Of a DNA stretch of 64,000 nucleotides, positions 35,151-44,152 are shown piece after piece. Origin of the DNA: CAWJMN01 sp963844055. GTDB lineage: Bacteria > Planctomycetota > Planctomycetia > Pirellulales > Pirellulaceae. A program made the position numbers and the translations under genes. Each line of letters starts with the position of its first letter. Positions within the stretch are counted from its first letter, which is position 1. The notes beneath the pieces are model-generated. The model did not search any database, was not told the origin of the DNA, and saw only the letters and a program-made list of their open reading frames with translations. The stretch covers positions 3,348,001 through 3,412,000 of the forward strand of contig CAWJMN010000001.1 of assembly GCA_963844055.1 (NCBI GenBank), read 5' to 3'.

Positions 35151-36074
35151 CTACTTTCCACCATCAAGGATATCAATAAACCGAAGGCTTGGCATTCTCG
35201 CCTTAAGAAGGCGAGCACCTTCGACTGTTACCTTCGTCCCCCTAACATCAAGGGATTGAAGACCAGGAAGTCGCTCCAGATGAATAAGCCCTTTATCCGA
35301 GACTTGTGTGCGTTTTAAATCTAGTCGCCTAAGATTTTGCAACGCTGTCAAATGCGGCATCCCTGCATCCGACAACTGGGTGCGATCTAAATGAAGATCG
35401 TACAGATTCTTTAGAGTTGACAAATGCGCGATCCCTTTATCGGTGACAAGACCACTTTTAATCCAAAGCGCCTGGAGAGAAACCATCTTACCCACATGCT
35501 CTAAAGCGGCATCCGTTGTATGGGAACGACTAACATCAAGGATCTCCACCTTCTTCAGCTTCGAAATGTATCGCATTCCCTCCTCGGAAACAGTTGACCG
35601 CCGCAAGTCTAAATCCTTCAACTCCGACGCTTCCGAGATATATACAGCCCCAAGATTCCCGGTAAGCGAATTGCCCGTAAATTCCTGGAGCAATTGCAGC
35701 TTGGGTAGACACTCCAGGCCGGCATCAGTAATAGTCGAGTTCTCCAAATATACTCGCTTTAAGTGCCTCAGATCACACAACCTTTTGAAAACCGAATCCG
35801 ATACCGAGTCAGGAATGCCTTCATCCACAAACCCCAAGAAGTCCTCATACTTGGGAGGGGAGAGACCTAAGGCCCGCCTTATCGACCAGACCGAGTTGTC
35901 CGCCGATTCAAATTCAAAGCTATTGTCGTATTCATACGCCAACCTGCATAAGCTCCACTGCTTATCAACCTCTCGCCTTACGAAGCAATAACTTGCAACA
36001 AGCAGAACCGTGCTGCAAAACATCAGCGATAAAATCACCTGTTTAACGCGACTTGTATTCGTTTCTATAGACAT
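35151..36074 (-). CDS. Membrane-anchored leucine-rich-repeat protein
   Basis: 307 residues. One transmembrane helix (VILSLMFCSTVLLVASYCFV) followed by a linker and about nine leucine-rich repeats of the planctomycetal type with the consensus L-x-x-L-x-x-L-x-L-x-x-T-x-(I/V)-(S/T)-D-x-G: LRHLKRVYLENSTITDAGLE, LKDLDLRRSTVSEEGMRYI, LQALWIKSGLVTDKGIAHL, LYDLHLDRTQLSDAGMPHL, LRRLDLKRTQVSDKGLIHL, LQSLDVRGTKVTVEGARLL. Such proteins are thought to mediate protein contacts; the target is unknown. AT-rich like the neighbouring HEAT gene, suggesting the two belong to a lineage-specific or acquired segment. Confidence 0.82.
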   Translation of the reverse strand: MSIETNTSRVKQVILSLMFCSTVLLVASYCFVRREVDKQWSLCRLAYEYDNSFEFESADNSVWSIRRALGLSPPKYEDFLGFVDEGIPDSVSDSVFKRLCDLRHLKRVYLENSTITDAGLECLPKLQLLQEFTGNSLTGNLGAVYISEASELKDLDLRRSTVSEEGMRYISKLKKVEILDVSRSHTTDAALEHVGKMVSLQALWIKSGLVTDKGIAHLSTLKNLYDLHLDRTQLSDAGMPHLTALQNLRRLDLKRTQVSDKGLIHLERLPGLQSLDVRGTKVTVEGARLLKARMPSLRFIDILDGGK

Positions 36075-36443
36075 GGAGGGGAACCATTCACTTCGCGTTT
36101 TTCCGCTTTGACACCACTTCGCCGGGGTCTACTGCCGACTTGTCCAGCAAAGAGGCTATAGCCGGGGGCTTTCTGTCAGTAACAGAACGTCGGAACTCCC
36201 GGCCGCCGCCAGATTGCCAGTTGATCGAGCAATCGACATTGCAACTACATCAATATAGTTGCTTGATTCGATAGGCGTACAGTCATTGGATGGCACGGGG
36301 CAAAGCGGAAATATCCGATACATCTCCGGGGGCGTTCCATTGCCCGAGCAAGGCTTTCAGCCAGCAGACCTTGGCCCACATCTCCCTCCGGCAACTCCCG
36401 CACAACTGAACAAGCCAGTAGCGGATCTGGCGGAAGTAACTCT
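36075..36443. other. Gene-poor spacer with a short hairpin
   Basis: No supported gene before 36444. GCAACTA / TAGTTGC forms a 7-bp inverted repeat at 36240-36261, with ATCGAGCAA / TTGATTCGAT outside it imperfectly paired. Overlapping ORFs here have no protein-like composition. Confidence 0.45.
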
Positions 36444-36734
36444 ATGCCTACTGAAAAAGATGAACGAACGGAACCGGTAAGAGCGATGCTCAAAGGCTGT
36501 GACGAGGTAAGAGAAACCGACCGAGCAGATTCTGGATTGACAACGCTTTCCTTTCAAAGTGTCAGTCATTCGCAACGGCGCGTCTGGATCGACACCGAAC
36601 TCGCTGGCGACATTTCGATTGACGTCAAAGATTGGACCAACAATGAGAACTGGGACAACTCGGTTGTAAACGTGACAACCCACAACCTCGAAGAGGCCGC
36701 ATCCACTGCCATTGCTTGGCTGCGTGGCTCCTAG
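36444..36734 (+). CDS. Small protein of unknown function
   Basis: 96 residues starting at an ATG with GGAAG eight bases upstream. The N-terminal third is charged (TEKDERTEPVRAMLKG), the rest looks like a small beta-alpha unit: LTTLSFQSVSHSQRRVWIDT, AGDISIDVKDWTNNENWDN, SVVNVTTHNLEEAASTAIAW. The pattern of alternating hydrophobics and the Asp/Asn-rich turns are protein-like, unlike the overlapping ORFs on either frame. No family recognised; may be a real orphan gene or the remnant of a longer one. Confidence 0.5.
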   Translation: MPTEKDERTEPVRAMLKGCDEVRETDRADSGLTTLSFQSVSHSQRRVWIDTELAGDISIDVKDWTNNENWDNSVVNVTTHNLEEAASTAIAWLRGS

Positions 36735-37122
36735 GAAACTACGTGTAGGTTGTATGAGCGTTGGATGTGAATTCGATCAACTGGTGCGTTTTCAGGCGAG
36801 ATTACTCGCTTTGGCTTCGCCTTTGCCTGGCCCCTCACCAAAGCTTTTGCTCGGAGTCAAATCCTTCGACTGCGGCCTCTGCCAGGTTCGCAGGCCCAAG
36901 TCTGTGGCTAGTGGCGCTTTCACGTTTTGGACGTGCCTGCCTCGATTGCCAGGGTTTACTGGGCCGAGGCCAACGGCGAAGGCTGGGAAAACACTAGGGA
37001 TTGTAGGGCCAGGAAACTTTCATACTTGTTATTGGATTACTAAGGATTAGAATGCTGGGTTGACTGTTTTTTGACGGTTTGTTCTTTTCCTTCTGGCTCT
37101 CAGACTTTCTGTGAGGATCGCC
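36735..37122. other. Gene-free region upstream of the Tyr-rich-tail gene
   Basis: About 390 bp; ORFs in it read as low-complexity Pro/Ser/Leu/Arg and overlap each other, so I see no gene. The last 100 bp should hold the promoter of the gene at 37123. Confidence 0.5.
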
Positions 37123-38664
37123 ATGCGTCGGGCCGTTTTATTTCCAGCATTGCTCGCCTTTGCAAGTATTGTGTTTAGTGTCTCGACGGCGTACAGCCAG
37201 TTCAAAGACCTAGCACGCCGAATTCCGTCGTCCGCCAATGCGGTCGTCTTTGTTAATGTCGACAAGCTGATGTCCAGCCCTGTCGCCATTCGGGACAAGT
37301 GGTCCGAGCGACGCGACACCGCCTTTGCATCGGGCGTGTCCTTCCTTCCGCCCGATACCAAGCATGCGGTACTGGCCATGCAGGTTGACCTTCAGATGTG
37401 GCTTCCCCTGTGGGAAGCGGCGATCATGGAACTCGACCATGAGCCCTCGATTGAAAAGATTGTAGAAATGACCGGCGGAACGTCGGACCTGGTTGGTGGT
37501 CGTCAAGCAGTTGGACTACCTGAAGATGCTTATGTCGTCAAATTTGACAAGGCCACAACCGCCTTCATGGCGCCCGCCAACCGTCAAACCGTTTCTCGCT
37601 GGATGCGCGAGATTGACACGCACAAGGACATCAACGTCTCGCCTTACCTGGCAGAAGCGTATTCGTTTGCTAACGACCATGGCACCCCGGTGATCATGGC
37701 ACTGGACTTGGAAGATGCCGTTCCTATCGAAGCGATCCGGGAACGCCTAACAAACTCTAAGGAACTACTCGACAAGCTCAAGCTGGACATCAACGAAATG
37801 GCCAAGATGCTTTCGAGCATTCGCGGCTTGACCCTGGGGATGACGTTTGCCGACAAGCCGTTTGGCAAGATCAAGGTCGACTTTAAAGAGGATGTGACCC
37901 TCAGCCCAGAAGCAGCCAAGATCACTTTGCTTCGTGCTTTGAGCAATCATGGTGCGATGATCGATGAATTTGAAGATTGGAAGCCAGCCGTCAGCGGCAA
38001 GCAAGTCACTTTGGAAGGGTTCCTTACCGCCAGCGGTATGCAACGTATTTCCAGCTTGTTCAATCGTCCTCCTTCCTTGAAGGAACACAAGTCGGCCAAG
38101 CCTGCCGTCGAACAGACCAAGGAACAACTGACCGTTCAGGCTTCGCAAGCTTACTTCAAGCGGATCACCGACTTGCTGGGGGATTTGAAGCAAGAGCAAA
38201 AGGGGAATCCCAACTATACGATGGGACAAATCGGCGTTTGGATGGACAAGTATGCCACCAAGATCGACAAGCTTTCCGTCTTGAACGTTGACCCTGAATT
38301 GGTGGAATACGGCGCTGGCGTTTCGGAATCGCTGCGGGCTGCTTACAACGCCATTCGTGGCGGTGCAGCCAAGGCACGCGAACGCGTTGTAAACACCCAG
38401 ATGCAGTACAACTATTACTCGTATGGTGAAACGTACGGATACACCTATCGCAACAACTACTTTGGTGCTGGATATGTTCCCTACGGCAATTACGGGACAA
38501 TCGCTGTCCCTAACCAACAAGCCTACAACCACGAGCGGACCCGGGCTCGCACCGAGGAACGTGTTGCCTCTGGCAATTCGGCCCGCGACATCGTGGAAAA
38601 CATCAAGTCTTCGACGGGTGAAATTCGTCGTAAGATGACCCAGAAGTACCAAGCTGACTTTTAG
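37123..38664 (+). CDS. Secreted protein of unknown function with Tyr-rich C-terminal segment
   Basis: 513 residues from the ATG at 37123 (signal peptide AVLFPALLAFASIVFSVSTAYS). The body has repeated alpha/beta-like stretches: LARRIPSSANAVVFVNVDKL, AGKL-type MAMQVDLQ..., VGLPEDAYVVKFDKA, GTPVIMALDLEDAVPIEAIR, MLSSIRGLTLGMTFADKPFG and AKITLLRALSNHGAMIDEFE, a pattern of planctomycetal proteins I know only as hypothetical. Residues about 435-475 are Tyr/Asn/Gly-rich (YNYYSYGETYGYTYRNNYF, GAGYVPYGNYG) and then the protein ends in a charged helix (ERTRARTEERV, IVENIKSSTGEIRRKM). The Tyr-rich part could be a self-assembling or adhesive segment. Strong terminator at 38692. Confidence 0.85.
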   Translation: MRRAVLFPALLAFASIVFSVSTAYSQFKDLARRIPSSANAVVFVNVDKLMSSPVAIRDKWSERRDTAFASGVSFLPPDTKHAVLAMQVDLQMWLPLWEAAIMELDHEPSIEKIVEMTGGTSDLVGGRQAVGLPEDAYVVKFDKATTAFMAPANRQTVSRWMREIDTHKDINVSPYLAEAYSFANDHGTPVIMALDLEDAVPIEAIRERLTNSKELLDKLKLDINEMAKMLSSIRGLTLGMTFADKPFGKIKVDFKEDVTLSPEAAKITLLRALSNHGAMIDEFEDWKPAVSGKQVTLEGFLTASGMQRISSLFNRPPSLKEHKSAKPAVEQTKEQLTVQASQAYFKRITDLLGDLKQEQKGNPNYTMGQIGVWMDKYATKIDKLSVLNVDPELVEYGAGVSESLRAAYNAIRGGAAKARERVVNTQMQYNYYSYGETYGYTYRNNYFGAGYVPYGNYGTIAVPNQQAYNHERTRARTEERVASGNSARDIVENIKSSTGEIRRKMTQKYQADF

Positions 38665-38691
38665 TCGGTAAGGTCATTCAAGTGATCGCTG

Positions 38692-38731
38692 AAGCGTCGA
38701 GCTGGCAACTAGCAAGCTCGACGCTTTTTTT
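38692..38731 (+). terminator. Strong terminator after the Tyr-rich-tail gene
   Basis: AGCGTCGAGCT, loop, AGCTCGACGCT (11-bp stem), then TTTTTTTG. It separates the plus-strand gene from the convergent DUF1501 gene that stops at 38744. Confidence 0.92.
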
Positions 38732-38743
38732 GCGCCCCGTGGG

Positions 38744-40015
38744 TTACACAAACAAAGAACGGATCGGCTGTCCCATGTCAGTTACAGGTACAGGGCGATC
38801 GCCGTCGTAAAGATTCTTGGCGTAATCGACCCCCAGGGCGGCATGGATGGTGGCAAAGAAGTCGGGGACGCTCACCGGGCCAGTGACAATCTTTTTGCCT
38901 AGCTCATCGGTCTCACCATAGGCACCACAATGCCGCAAGCCACCGCCGGCAAGTACGCAGCTAAACGCGGTCGCTTGGTGACCACGTCCACCACCACTAT
39001 CAAATTCGGGGGGACGGCCAAACTCGGTGGTGACGACGATCAGTGTCTTGTCGAGCAACTTCCGTGATTCCAGATCGGAAATAAGCGACGCCATGGCCGT
39101 ATCCAGCTCTTGGATCAGGGCGTGCTGCTTGAGGATTCCTTCATTATGGACGTCCCAGCCGGCACCATTGAGAAAGTTAAGGTTGTGAGCGACTTCAATA
39201 AAGCGAACGCCCCGCTCTACCAGCCGCCGGGCCAGTAAGCACCGTTGCCCGAACTCACCCCCGTAGCGAGTGCGTAGGTCGGCTGACTCTTCTTCTAAGC
39301 GAAAGCTGCGATTGAAGTCTGGGCCACTGAGTTTGAGGCTTTGATCAATGGCGTCGCTATAATCGCGCAGGCGAGAATCCGTTGTTGCGGCCTGCGCCTT
39401 TCGGAGGTCCCCCAGGAAGGCTTCCCGGCGCGTCTGACGTGCGGGCGAAATGCTTTCCGGCCTGGTTAGCCCCGCCGGACCTTGGCTCGTGTCGGTGAGG
39501 TAGAGATAGCCATGCTTTGCCCCGAGGAAACCGGGACCACGCGTGATATTGGGGTAGCCGATCACAACATAGGGCGGGGCTCCCTCAGCGGCTGCGCCAC
39601 GCTCATGGGCGATTACCGATCCTAGCGAGGGATAAACCACCGTACCGCTAACTGGCCGGCCGGTATGCATCCGGTTGGTGGCGGCCGCATGTTCATCAAT
39701 GACATTGTGATTGACGGTTCGAACCACCGTTACCCGATCCATCAGCGGAGCAAGATGCTTGAGGTGCTCACACAGTCGTACCCCAGGAACGGCTGTTTCG
39801 ATGCTGGGATAGTATGAACCGGGCAGCTTCTTGGCAGGGTCTCCTTGCGTCTTGGGATCAAAGGTATCCAAAGCTCCCATCCCACCGCCGAGCCAAATCG
39901 AGATAACGTGCTCGGCCCTCCCTTTTAGCAAGGGCTCTGCCCCAGTCAGGTTGCGCACCAGTGGCGATATCGCCGCGGCCGATGCTGCAACTTTGACGAA
40001 TTGACGGCGATCCAT
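38744..40015 (-). CDS. DUF1501 protein, Tat-exported (second module)
   Basis: 423 residues. Begins with MDRRQFVKVAASAAAISPLV, a twin-arginine-like signal at the very N-terminus. Features of the family: EHVISIWLGGGMGALDTFDP, NHNVIDEHAAATNRMHTGRP, PSLGSVIAHERG, ARRLVERGVRFIEVAHNLNF, NGAGWDVHNEG (where active relatives have a HDN-type His/Asp metal site), LDKTLIVVTTEFGRPPEF, GRGHQATAFSCVLAGGGLRH and PVSVPDFFATIHAALGVD. It lies 49 bp after the PSD1-type gene (43802-40065), on the same strand, and is its partner. Role in degradation of an unknown polymer inferred. Confidence 0.92.
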   Translation of the reverse strand: MDRRQFVKVAASAAAISPLVRNLTGAEPLLKGRAEHVISIWLGGGMGALDTFDPKTQGDPAKKLPGSYYPSIETAVPGVRLCEHLKHLAPLMDRVTVVRTVNHNVIDEHAAATNRMHTGRPVSGTVVYPSLGSVIAHERGAAAEGAPPYVVIGYPNITRGPGFLGAKHGYLYLTDTSQGPAGLTRPESISPARQTRREAFLGDLRKAQAATTDSRLRDYSDAIDQSLKLSGPDFNRSFRLEEESADLRTRYGGEFGQRCLLARRLVERGVRFIEVAHNLNFLNGAGWDVHNEGILKQHALIQELDTAMASLISDLESRKLLDKTLIVVTTEFGRPPEFDSGGGRGHQATAFSCVLAGGGLRHCGAYGETDELGKKIVTGPVSVPDFFATIHAALGVDYAKNLYDGDRPVPVTDMGQPIRSLFV

Positions 40016-40064
40016 GAAACAACTCCGGTTGCGGAAATCACTGCAAGTTCAGGTTGCCAGCGAG

Positions 40065-43000
40065 TTAGGGGACCCAGACAAACTCAGGAACATTGACAAC
40101 ACTCCAAACGACATCCTCCAGGACTTCACGCCACTGGGGACGGAAGCGTGGGTCGGCCGGCGGGCCAGTGCGAGCACGGCGTTCCAGCTCCATGGCTACC
40201 GTCGTCGCTTCCGAACGCAAGTGATTTGACCATGTGACGCGAGGAAGGACTTCCGGTGCCGTCGGTGAGCGCACCTCGCCAGCGGGTATCAATCGTTGGT
40301 CAAATCCCTCGGCCAAGGCCTTGGCCAGTGGAGCACGTTCCGCGTCGGTGGGAAGGCGACTTAAGTACCGCAGGAAGATGCTATCGACCAATTGGTCCGG
40401 AGTAGCCGAAGAAACCGCCACTTCAGCAATCGTGCTCCCTTCGACAACACGCGTCAACCAGACCGACGCCGTGCTGTTGGCAAGGACGCCAGGCTGTAGA
40501 ACGCTGGGAGAAACTTCGCGATCGGTACGGGGATTCTGACGAGAGCCACTCCAGCCAAAGGCTTGCATGATGTCGGTGATCGCCTGAGCCTTGGGAAGGC
40601 TCAGACTTGGCCGATCACGCTCGTTGGCAAGGCTGGCAAACATCCAGCCACGGCGTGGAACCCCCAAAGTGATCCGGTTGTTGGCGGCTCTTCTGCCATC
40701 GGGATCAAACGTAATCTCCTCCACATCCATCGGTTGGCCGGAGGCGGCATAAAGGGAATCGATGATCTGTTCCGCGGTCATGCGGCGACGTTCGGGGGCC
40801 ACAAAGAAGCGGACCTCAGGACTGGCGACTAGGTTATTGCCTGTGGCATCCCGCTGATAGGTTTGTGACGTCAAAATCAGGCGAGCGATATGCTTCACAT
40901 CGTAATCATGCGTTAGGAGCTCTTGCGCGAGCCACTGGAGCAAGTCGGGATGGCTGGCGGCATGCCCTTCCCAGTCGTGTGCGGGCTCCACCAATCCTGC
41001 CCCCATGAAACGGCGCCAGACCCGATTGACGATCACTTGGGCAAAACGGGTATTGCGTGGAGAGGTGACTAAGGCTGCCAGCCGTTCGCGCGAATCGTCT
41101 GCCTTTTGAACCAGGGCGACTAAGTGGGCATCCTCTGCGCTGCCTGTTGCCTCTGCAAACGGCCACGTGGGCGAGACTTGTTCTTCGGGCTGAAGGGTGA
41201 CCTTGATAAGCGACTCACGCATCTTCTTTTCGAAGAAGGCTGTCGGCACGCGGCTTGTCTTGGGAACGATGACAGGCTTACGTTCGAACATGGCAGCAAG
41301 GGCGTAAAGGTCTTTTTGCTTGGTGCTGTGATAGGGGGAATCGTGACAACGAGCACATTGTAGTTCGATTCCTAGGAAGGCATTGGCAACGATCTGTCCT
41401 TTGGCGGCAAAGGGGGCATCATTGTCGGCCGCGATGCCGAATCCCGCACTTCCCCCTTCGTGCAAGCTTCCTCGCAGCATGATCAATTCCGTCACCAGGC
41501 GATCCAGAGGTTTGTCGTCGCGCAATGCCTCGTACAAGTACCAGCGAAATGGGCCGGTCGTGTTGAGGCTGGGGTTTAAAAGGGTGGGGTTCTCGGCCAA
41601 GACATCTTGCCAATAACTTACCCAGTGATCGGCCCAGCGTTTATCCGCCAAAAGTCGATCAACCACTTGGCTTCGCTTTTCAGGCGAAGGATCCAGGAGA
41701 AAGGACCGTAGGTCCTGTTCGGAAGGTGGCACACCAACCATATCTAAAAATACGCGGCGCAAAAAAGGAGCATCGCCAACTACCGATGGCACCGCAACGT
41801 CTTCGGGTGAAACGGGAGGAGCGGGCCAAGTGGCACCTGCATTGATCCAACCTTCCAACAGGTCGATTTGCTCTGGCTTTAAGGGGCTTTCTCCTGGCGG
41901 CATACGCTCGTCAGGGTTAACGGACTTGATCCGGCGGATAAGTTCGCTGCCAGCCGCATTTCCGGGAACGAGTGCAGCGACTTGCGAGTCACCCGGCTTC
42001 AGGGCAGCGTCACGCGAATGGAGACGTAGGCCTCCGTTTTCTTTATCGCCGTGGCAACGAAAACAGGCATCGCGCAGGATCGGAAGAATTTGGCCGTGAA
42101 ACTGCTTCGCCTCGGCGGGCGGGGTCTTTGCCGATTCAGCGACGGCACGTTCCCGCTTGGCAGCTAGAAAGGCATCGACTGGGTGCGCTGCGCTGGTGGG
42201 AACGGGCGGGGCAGGGTGCTCATTGGCCCATTGGCGGGCTAAATCATGCCTAACTTTCCAAAAGGGATCTTGGCTGGCAGCGGCCGTGTGTCGCGTTTGT
42301 TCATCCAGCGATTGAAGGGTGGCCTCAAGCTGTGTAAGTGCCGCTGTAACATCGTGATCCGTCAGGGGCACGGCTGAAGCGGTAGAACCAGCAGCCTGAA
42401 GCAGCAAATACGATTTGCCGCCATCGGTTAGAAGTGCCAGGCAAAGCTCGCCCGGATCGGTGCGCAGTGCCACACCACCTACGATGGTTTCCAAAATGAC
42501 TCTACATGCACCATCATTGCCAACGGTCACTTCCGCCAAGACTTCTTTTTGTCGATGTTCAGCAATTCGCAAACCAGGAAGCGGTGGTTTTGCCACGGGG
42601 GTCATGGCCTCTTCACCACTGGGGGAGCCTGCGAGGGGCTTGCTTCTGGCGACTATCGAGCCGTTGACCCACAATCGACTTAGCCCGCGAACGCGGAGGA
42701 GGAGTTGATGTTTGCCAGGCGATAATGAAAGGTCTGCGGCAAACCTAACCAAGACGGGCCCTTGCCAGCTTTCACGAATTCCCCAAGCATCGTAACGCTG
42801 TGGCAAACGGTCCAGCAGGAAGTGGTCAGTCTGGAAACGGAAGGTTTCCTTGGGAAGCACTTCCCCTTCGTTGAGCCAACGATCATGGGTCAGCAAGCCC
42901 TCGTGCAAAGTAACTAGCACTTTGCCGCTTGGCAGTGGATCAAGCACTGGCACTACTTCGGGGGCAGGCTTGACGACCACTTCCGTACCATTCCAGCGAA

Positions 43001-43802
43001 AGCGGGCCTTCATCGTTGCATCATCGAGCAGTTGCCGATGGATCGCAACGGCATCTAGCGAGCCACGGAAGCTATTGGAGGCGGCGCCCCCATTGGAAGA
43101 GCCAATCCAGACCGCATCATTATCGACCACGGGCGGCAATTCGGTGGCGCCCCCCATATCCCAAACGCCCGGCTCTGGCTTGCCATCGATCCAGCAGCGA
43201 ATGGTCTTGGAATCGCCAAACCGATACGCCACCGCAATGTGATGCCAGCCTTGGCCGGGTTTAAAGCCACTTGTCGTTGTCCAGCGATGCCAGTGTTGAT
43301 CGGGCCTTGCTCCCTCCACTCGTGGCGTCGCAAAGAGGAAGCTAACGCCCGCCTTGCCTTGCGTTTCACGTACGCGAATGGCCCAATTTTGATTGTCTGC
43401 GGCAAAGCCGGGGGTGGCGGTTCGTCCCTTGCCAATCACATAGACGTTTTCGCCAGCCTGCAGCTGATTAACTTGCACCCAAGCTTCCAACGTGATGGCG
43501 TCGCCATTGGTAAAGTCATACGGACTTTGAGCGCCGGTATCTTCAACCGCGAAATAGGCACCATTGCCGTCGAGCTTGATCGCAGTATTGCCCGCATCGA
43601 AATCAGGATAGTCCGGTGGGCGTGGGCCGGGGACGTCTCGATGCACGCCACCATGGGAACGCAGCTGCGAGGTCTCTTCGGCGCCGAAATCCCACTTGGT
43701 CACTACGGGACGGTCGCCCGCCTGCAGAGCAGCAACCCTCAACCAAAGGCCAAGCGTGAAAACTAGGAGAAGTCCTTGCCGTGTTACCCAAGCCTGCAAC
43801 AT
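40065..43802 (-). CDS. PSD1-type protein with N-terminal LamG: LamG, cytochrome C, DUF1549, DUF1553
   Basis: 1,245 residues, an unusually long member. Signal peptide (LLLVFTLGLWLRVAALQAG), then a LamG/concanavalin-like domain (about 60-260: AIKLDGNGAYFAVED, ITLEAWVQVNQL, GWHHIAVAYRFGDSKTIRC, WIDGKPEPGVW), a beta-rich middle (SLSPGKHQLLLRVRGLSRLW), the PSCyt1 heme domain (LRDACFRCHGDKENGGLRLH, MPPGESPLKPEQIDLLEGWI), DUF1549 (RRVFLDMVGVPPSEQDL, ADHWVSYWQDVLAENPTL, CARCHDSPYHSTKQKDLY) and DUF1553 (RFAQVIVNRVWRRFMGAGL, PDLLQWLAQELLTHDYDV, LILTSQTYQRDATG). The LamG part probably binds the glycan. Co-transcribed with the DUF1501 gene 49 bp downstream. Confidence 0.93.
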   Translation of the reverse strand: MLQAWVTRQGLLLVFTLGLWLRVAALQAGDRPVVTKWDFGAEETSQLRSHGGVHRDVPGPRPPDYPDFDAGNTAIKLDGNGAYFAVEDTGAQSPYDFTNGDAITLEAWVQVNQLQAGENVYVIGKGRTATPGFAADNQNWAIRVRETQGKAGVSFLFATPRVEGARPDQHWHRWTTTSGFKPGQGWHHIAVAYRFGDSKTIRCWIDGKPEPGVWDMGGATELPPVVDNDAVWIGSSNGGAASNSFRGSLDAVAIHRQLLDDATMKARFRWNGTEVVVKPAPEVVPVLDPLPSGKVLVTLHEGLLTHDRWLNEGEVLPKETFRFQTDHFLLDRLPQRYDAWGIRESWQGPVLVRFAADLSLSPGKHQLLLRVRGLSRLWVNGSIVARSKPLAGSPSGEEAMTPVAKPPLPGLRIAEHRQKEVLAEVTVGNDGACRVILETIVGGVALRTDPGELCLALLTDGGKSYLLLQAAGSTASAVPLTDHDVTAALTQLEATLQSLDEQTRHTAAASQDPFWKVRHDLARQWANEHPAPPVPTSAAHPVDAFLAAKRERAVAESAKTPPAEAKQFHGQILPILRDACFRCHGDKENGGLRLHSRDAALKPGDSQVAALVPGNAAGSELIRRIKSVNPDERMPPGESPLKPEQIDLLEGWINAGATWPAPPVSPEDVAVPSVVGDAPFLRRVFLDMVGVPPSEQDLRSFLLDPSPEKRSQVVDRLLADKRWADHWVSYWQDVLAENPTLLNPSLNTTGPFRWYLYEALRDDKPLDRLVTELIMLRGSLHEGGSAGFGIAADNDAPFAAKGQIVANAFLGIELQCARCHDSPYHSTKQKDLYALAAMFERKPVIVPKTSRVPTAFFEKKMRESLIKVTLQPEEQVSPTWPFAEATGSAEDAHLVALVQKADDSRERLAALVTSPRNTRFAQVIVNRVWRRFMGAGLVEPAHDWEGHAASHPDLLQWLAQELLTHDYDVKHIARLILTSQTYQRDATGNNLVASPEVRFFVAPERRRMTAEQIIDSLYAASGQPMDVEEITFDPDGRRAANNRITLGVPRRGWMFASLANERDRPSLSLPKAQAITDIMQAFGWSGSRQNPRTDREVSPSVLQPGVLANSTASVWLTRVVEGSTIAEVAVSSATPDQLVDSIFLRYLSRLPTDAERAPLAKALAEGFDQRLIPAGEVRSPTAPEVLPRVTWSNHLRSEATTVAMELERRARTGPPADPRFRPQWREVLEDVVWSVVNVPEFVWVP

Positions 43803-44152
43803 CCCTCTCCCTCGCCACGCATACTATTTTCGCTACCCGCTGATTCGCCTTTTGCTGGCCACGCCGTATGTCGGCCCTATTTAGAGACCCACAAGAGGCC
43901 TATCTTCGCCAATTGCCAAGGCAAAAAACAGCCCATCGACATAGTCCGCTGGCTGTTTTTTGGGCACGCCAAGATCACCGCCGCGTGGGCATTTGTTTAC
44001 GCCAATGGCGGCGGCCGAAGTAAGGCGACGACACTTCTAGGTGGTCCCGCAAAACTTACGGGGCGATCCACAACATTAGAGAGAGCACCTGATGCAGTTA
44101 GCGTGCTTCTAGGGACACAAGGATTGCGGGGACCGGCAATTGCGTGTGAGCA
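43803..44152. other. Intergenic region with bidirectional terminator
   Basis: 350 bp with no convincing gene. It carries the inverted repeat at 43923-43961 and the promoter of the PSD1 gene transcribed leftward from 43802. Confidence 0.55.
43923..43961 (-). terminator. Hairpin with T-runs on both strands
   Basis: AAAAAACAGCC (43923-43933) and GGCTGTTTTTT (43951-43961) are perfect 11-bp complements. It can act as an intrinsic terminator for the formate dehydrogenase gene, which stops 190 bp upstream on the minus strand, and it would work on the plus strand as well. Confidence 0.75.

Noticed and set aside
36259..36480. 73-codon ORF before the small gene at 36444.
   Set aside because: Overlaps the better-supported 36444 frame and a minus-strand ORF; no ribosome site.
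36712..37050. Overlapping short ORFs before the gene at 37123.
   Set aside because: Low-complexity Leu/Pro/Ser/Arg content, no ribosome site, two frames open at once.
37765..38652. Minus-strand ORF of 295 codons.
   Set aside because: Shadow of the secreted Tyr-rich-tail gene, which has a signal peptide and terminator.
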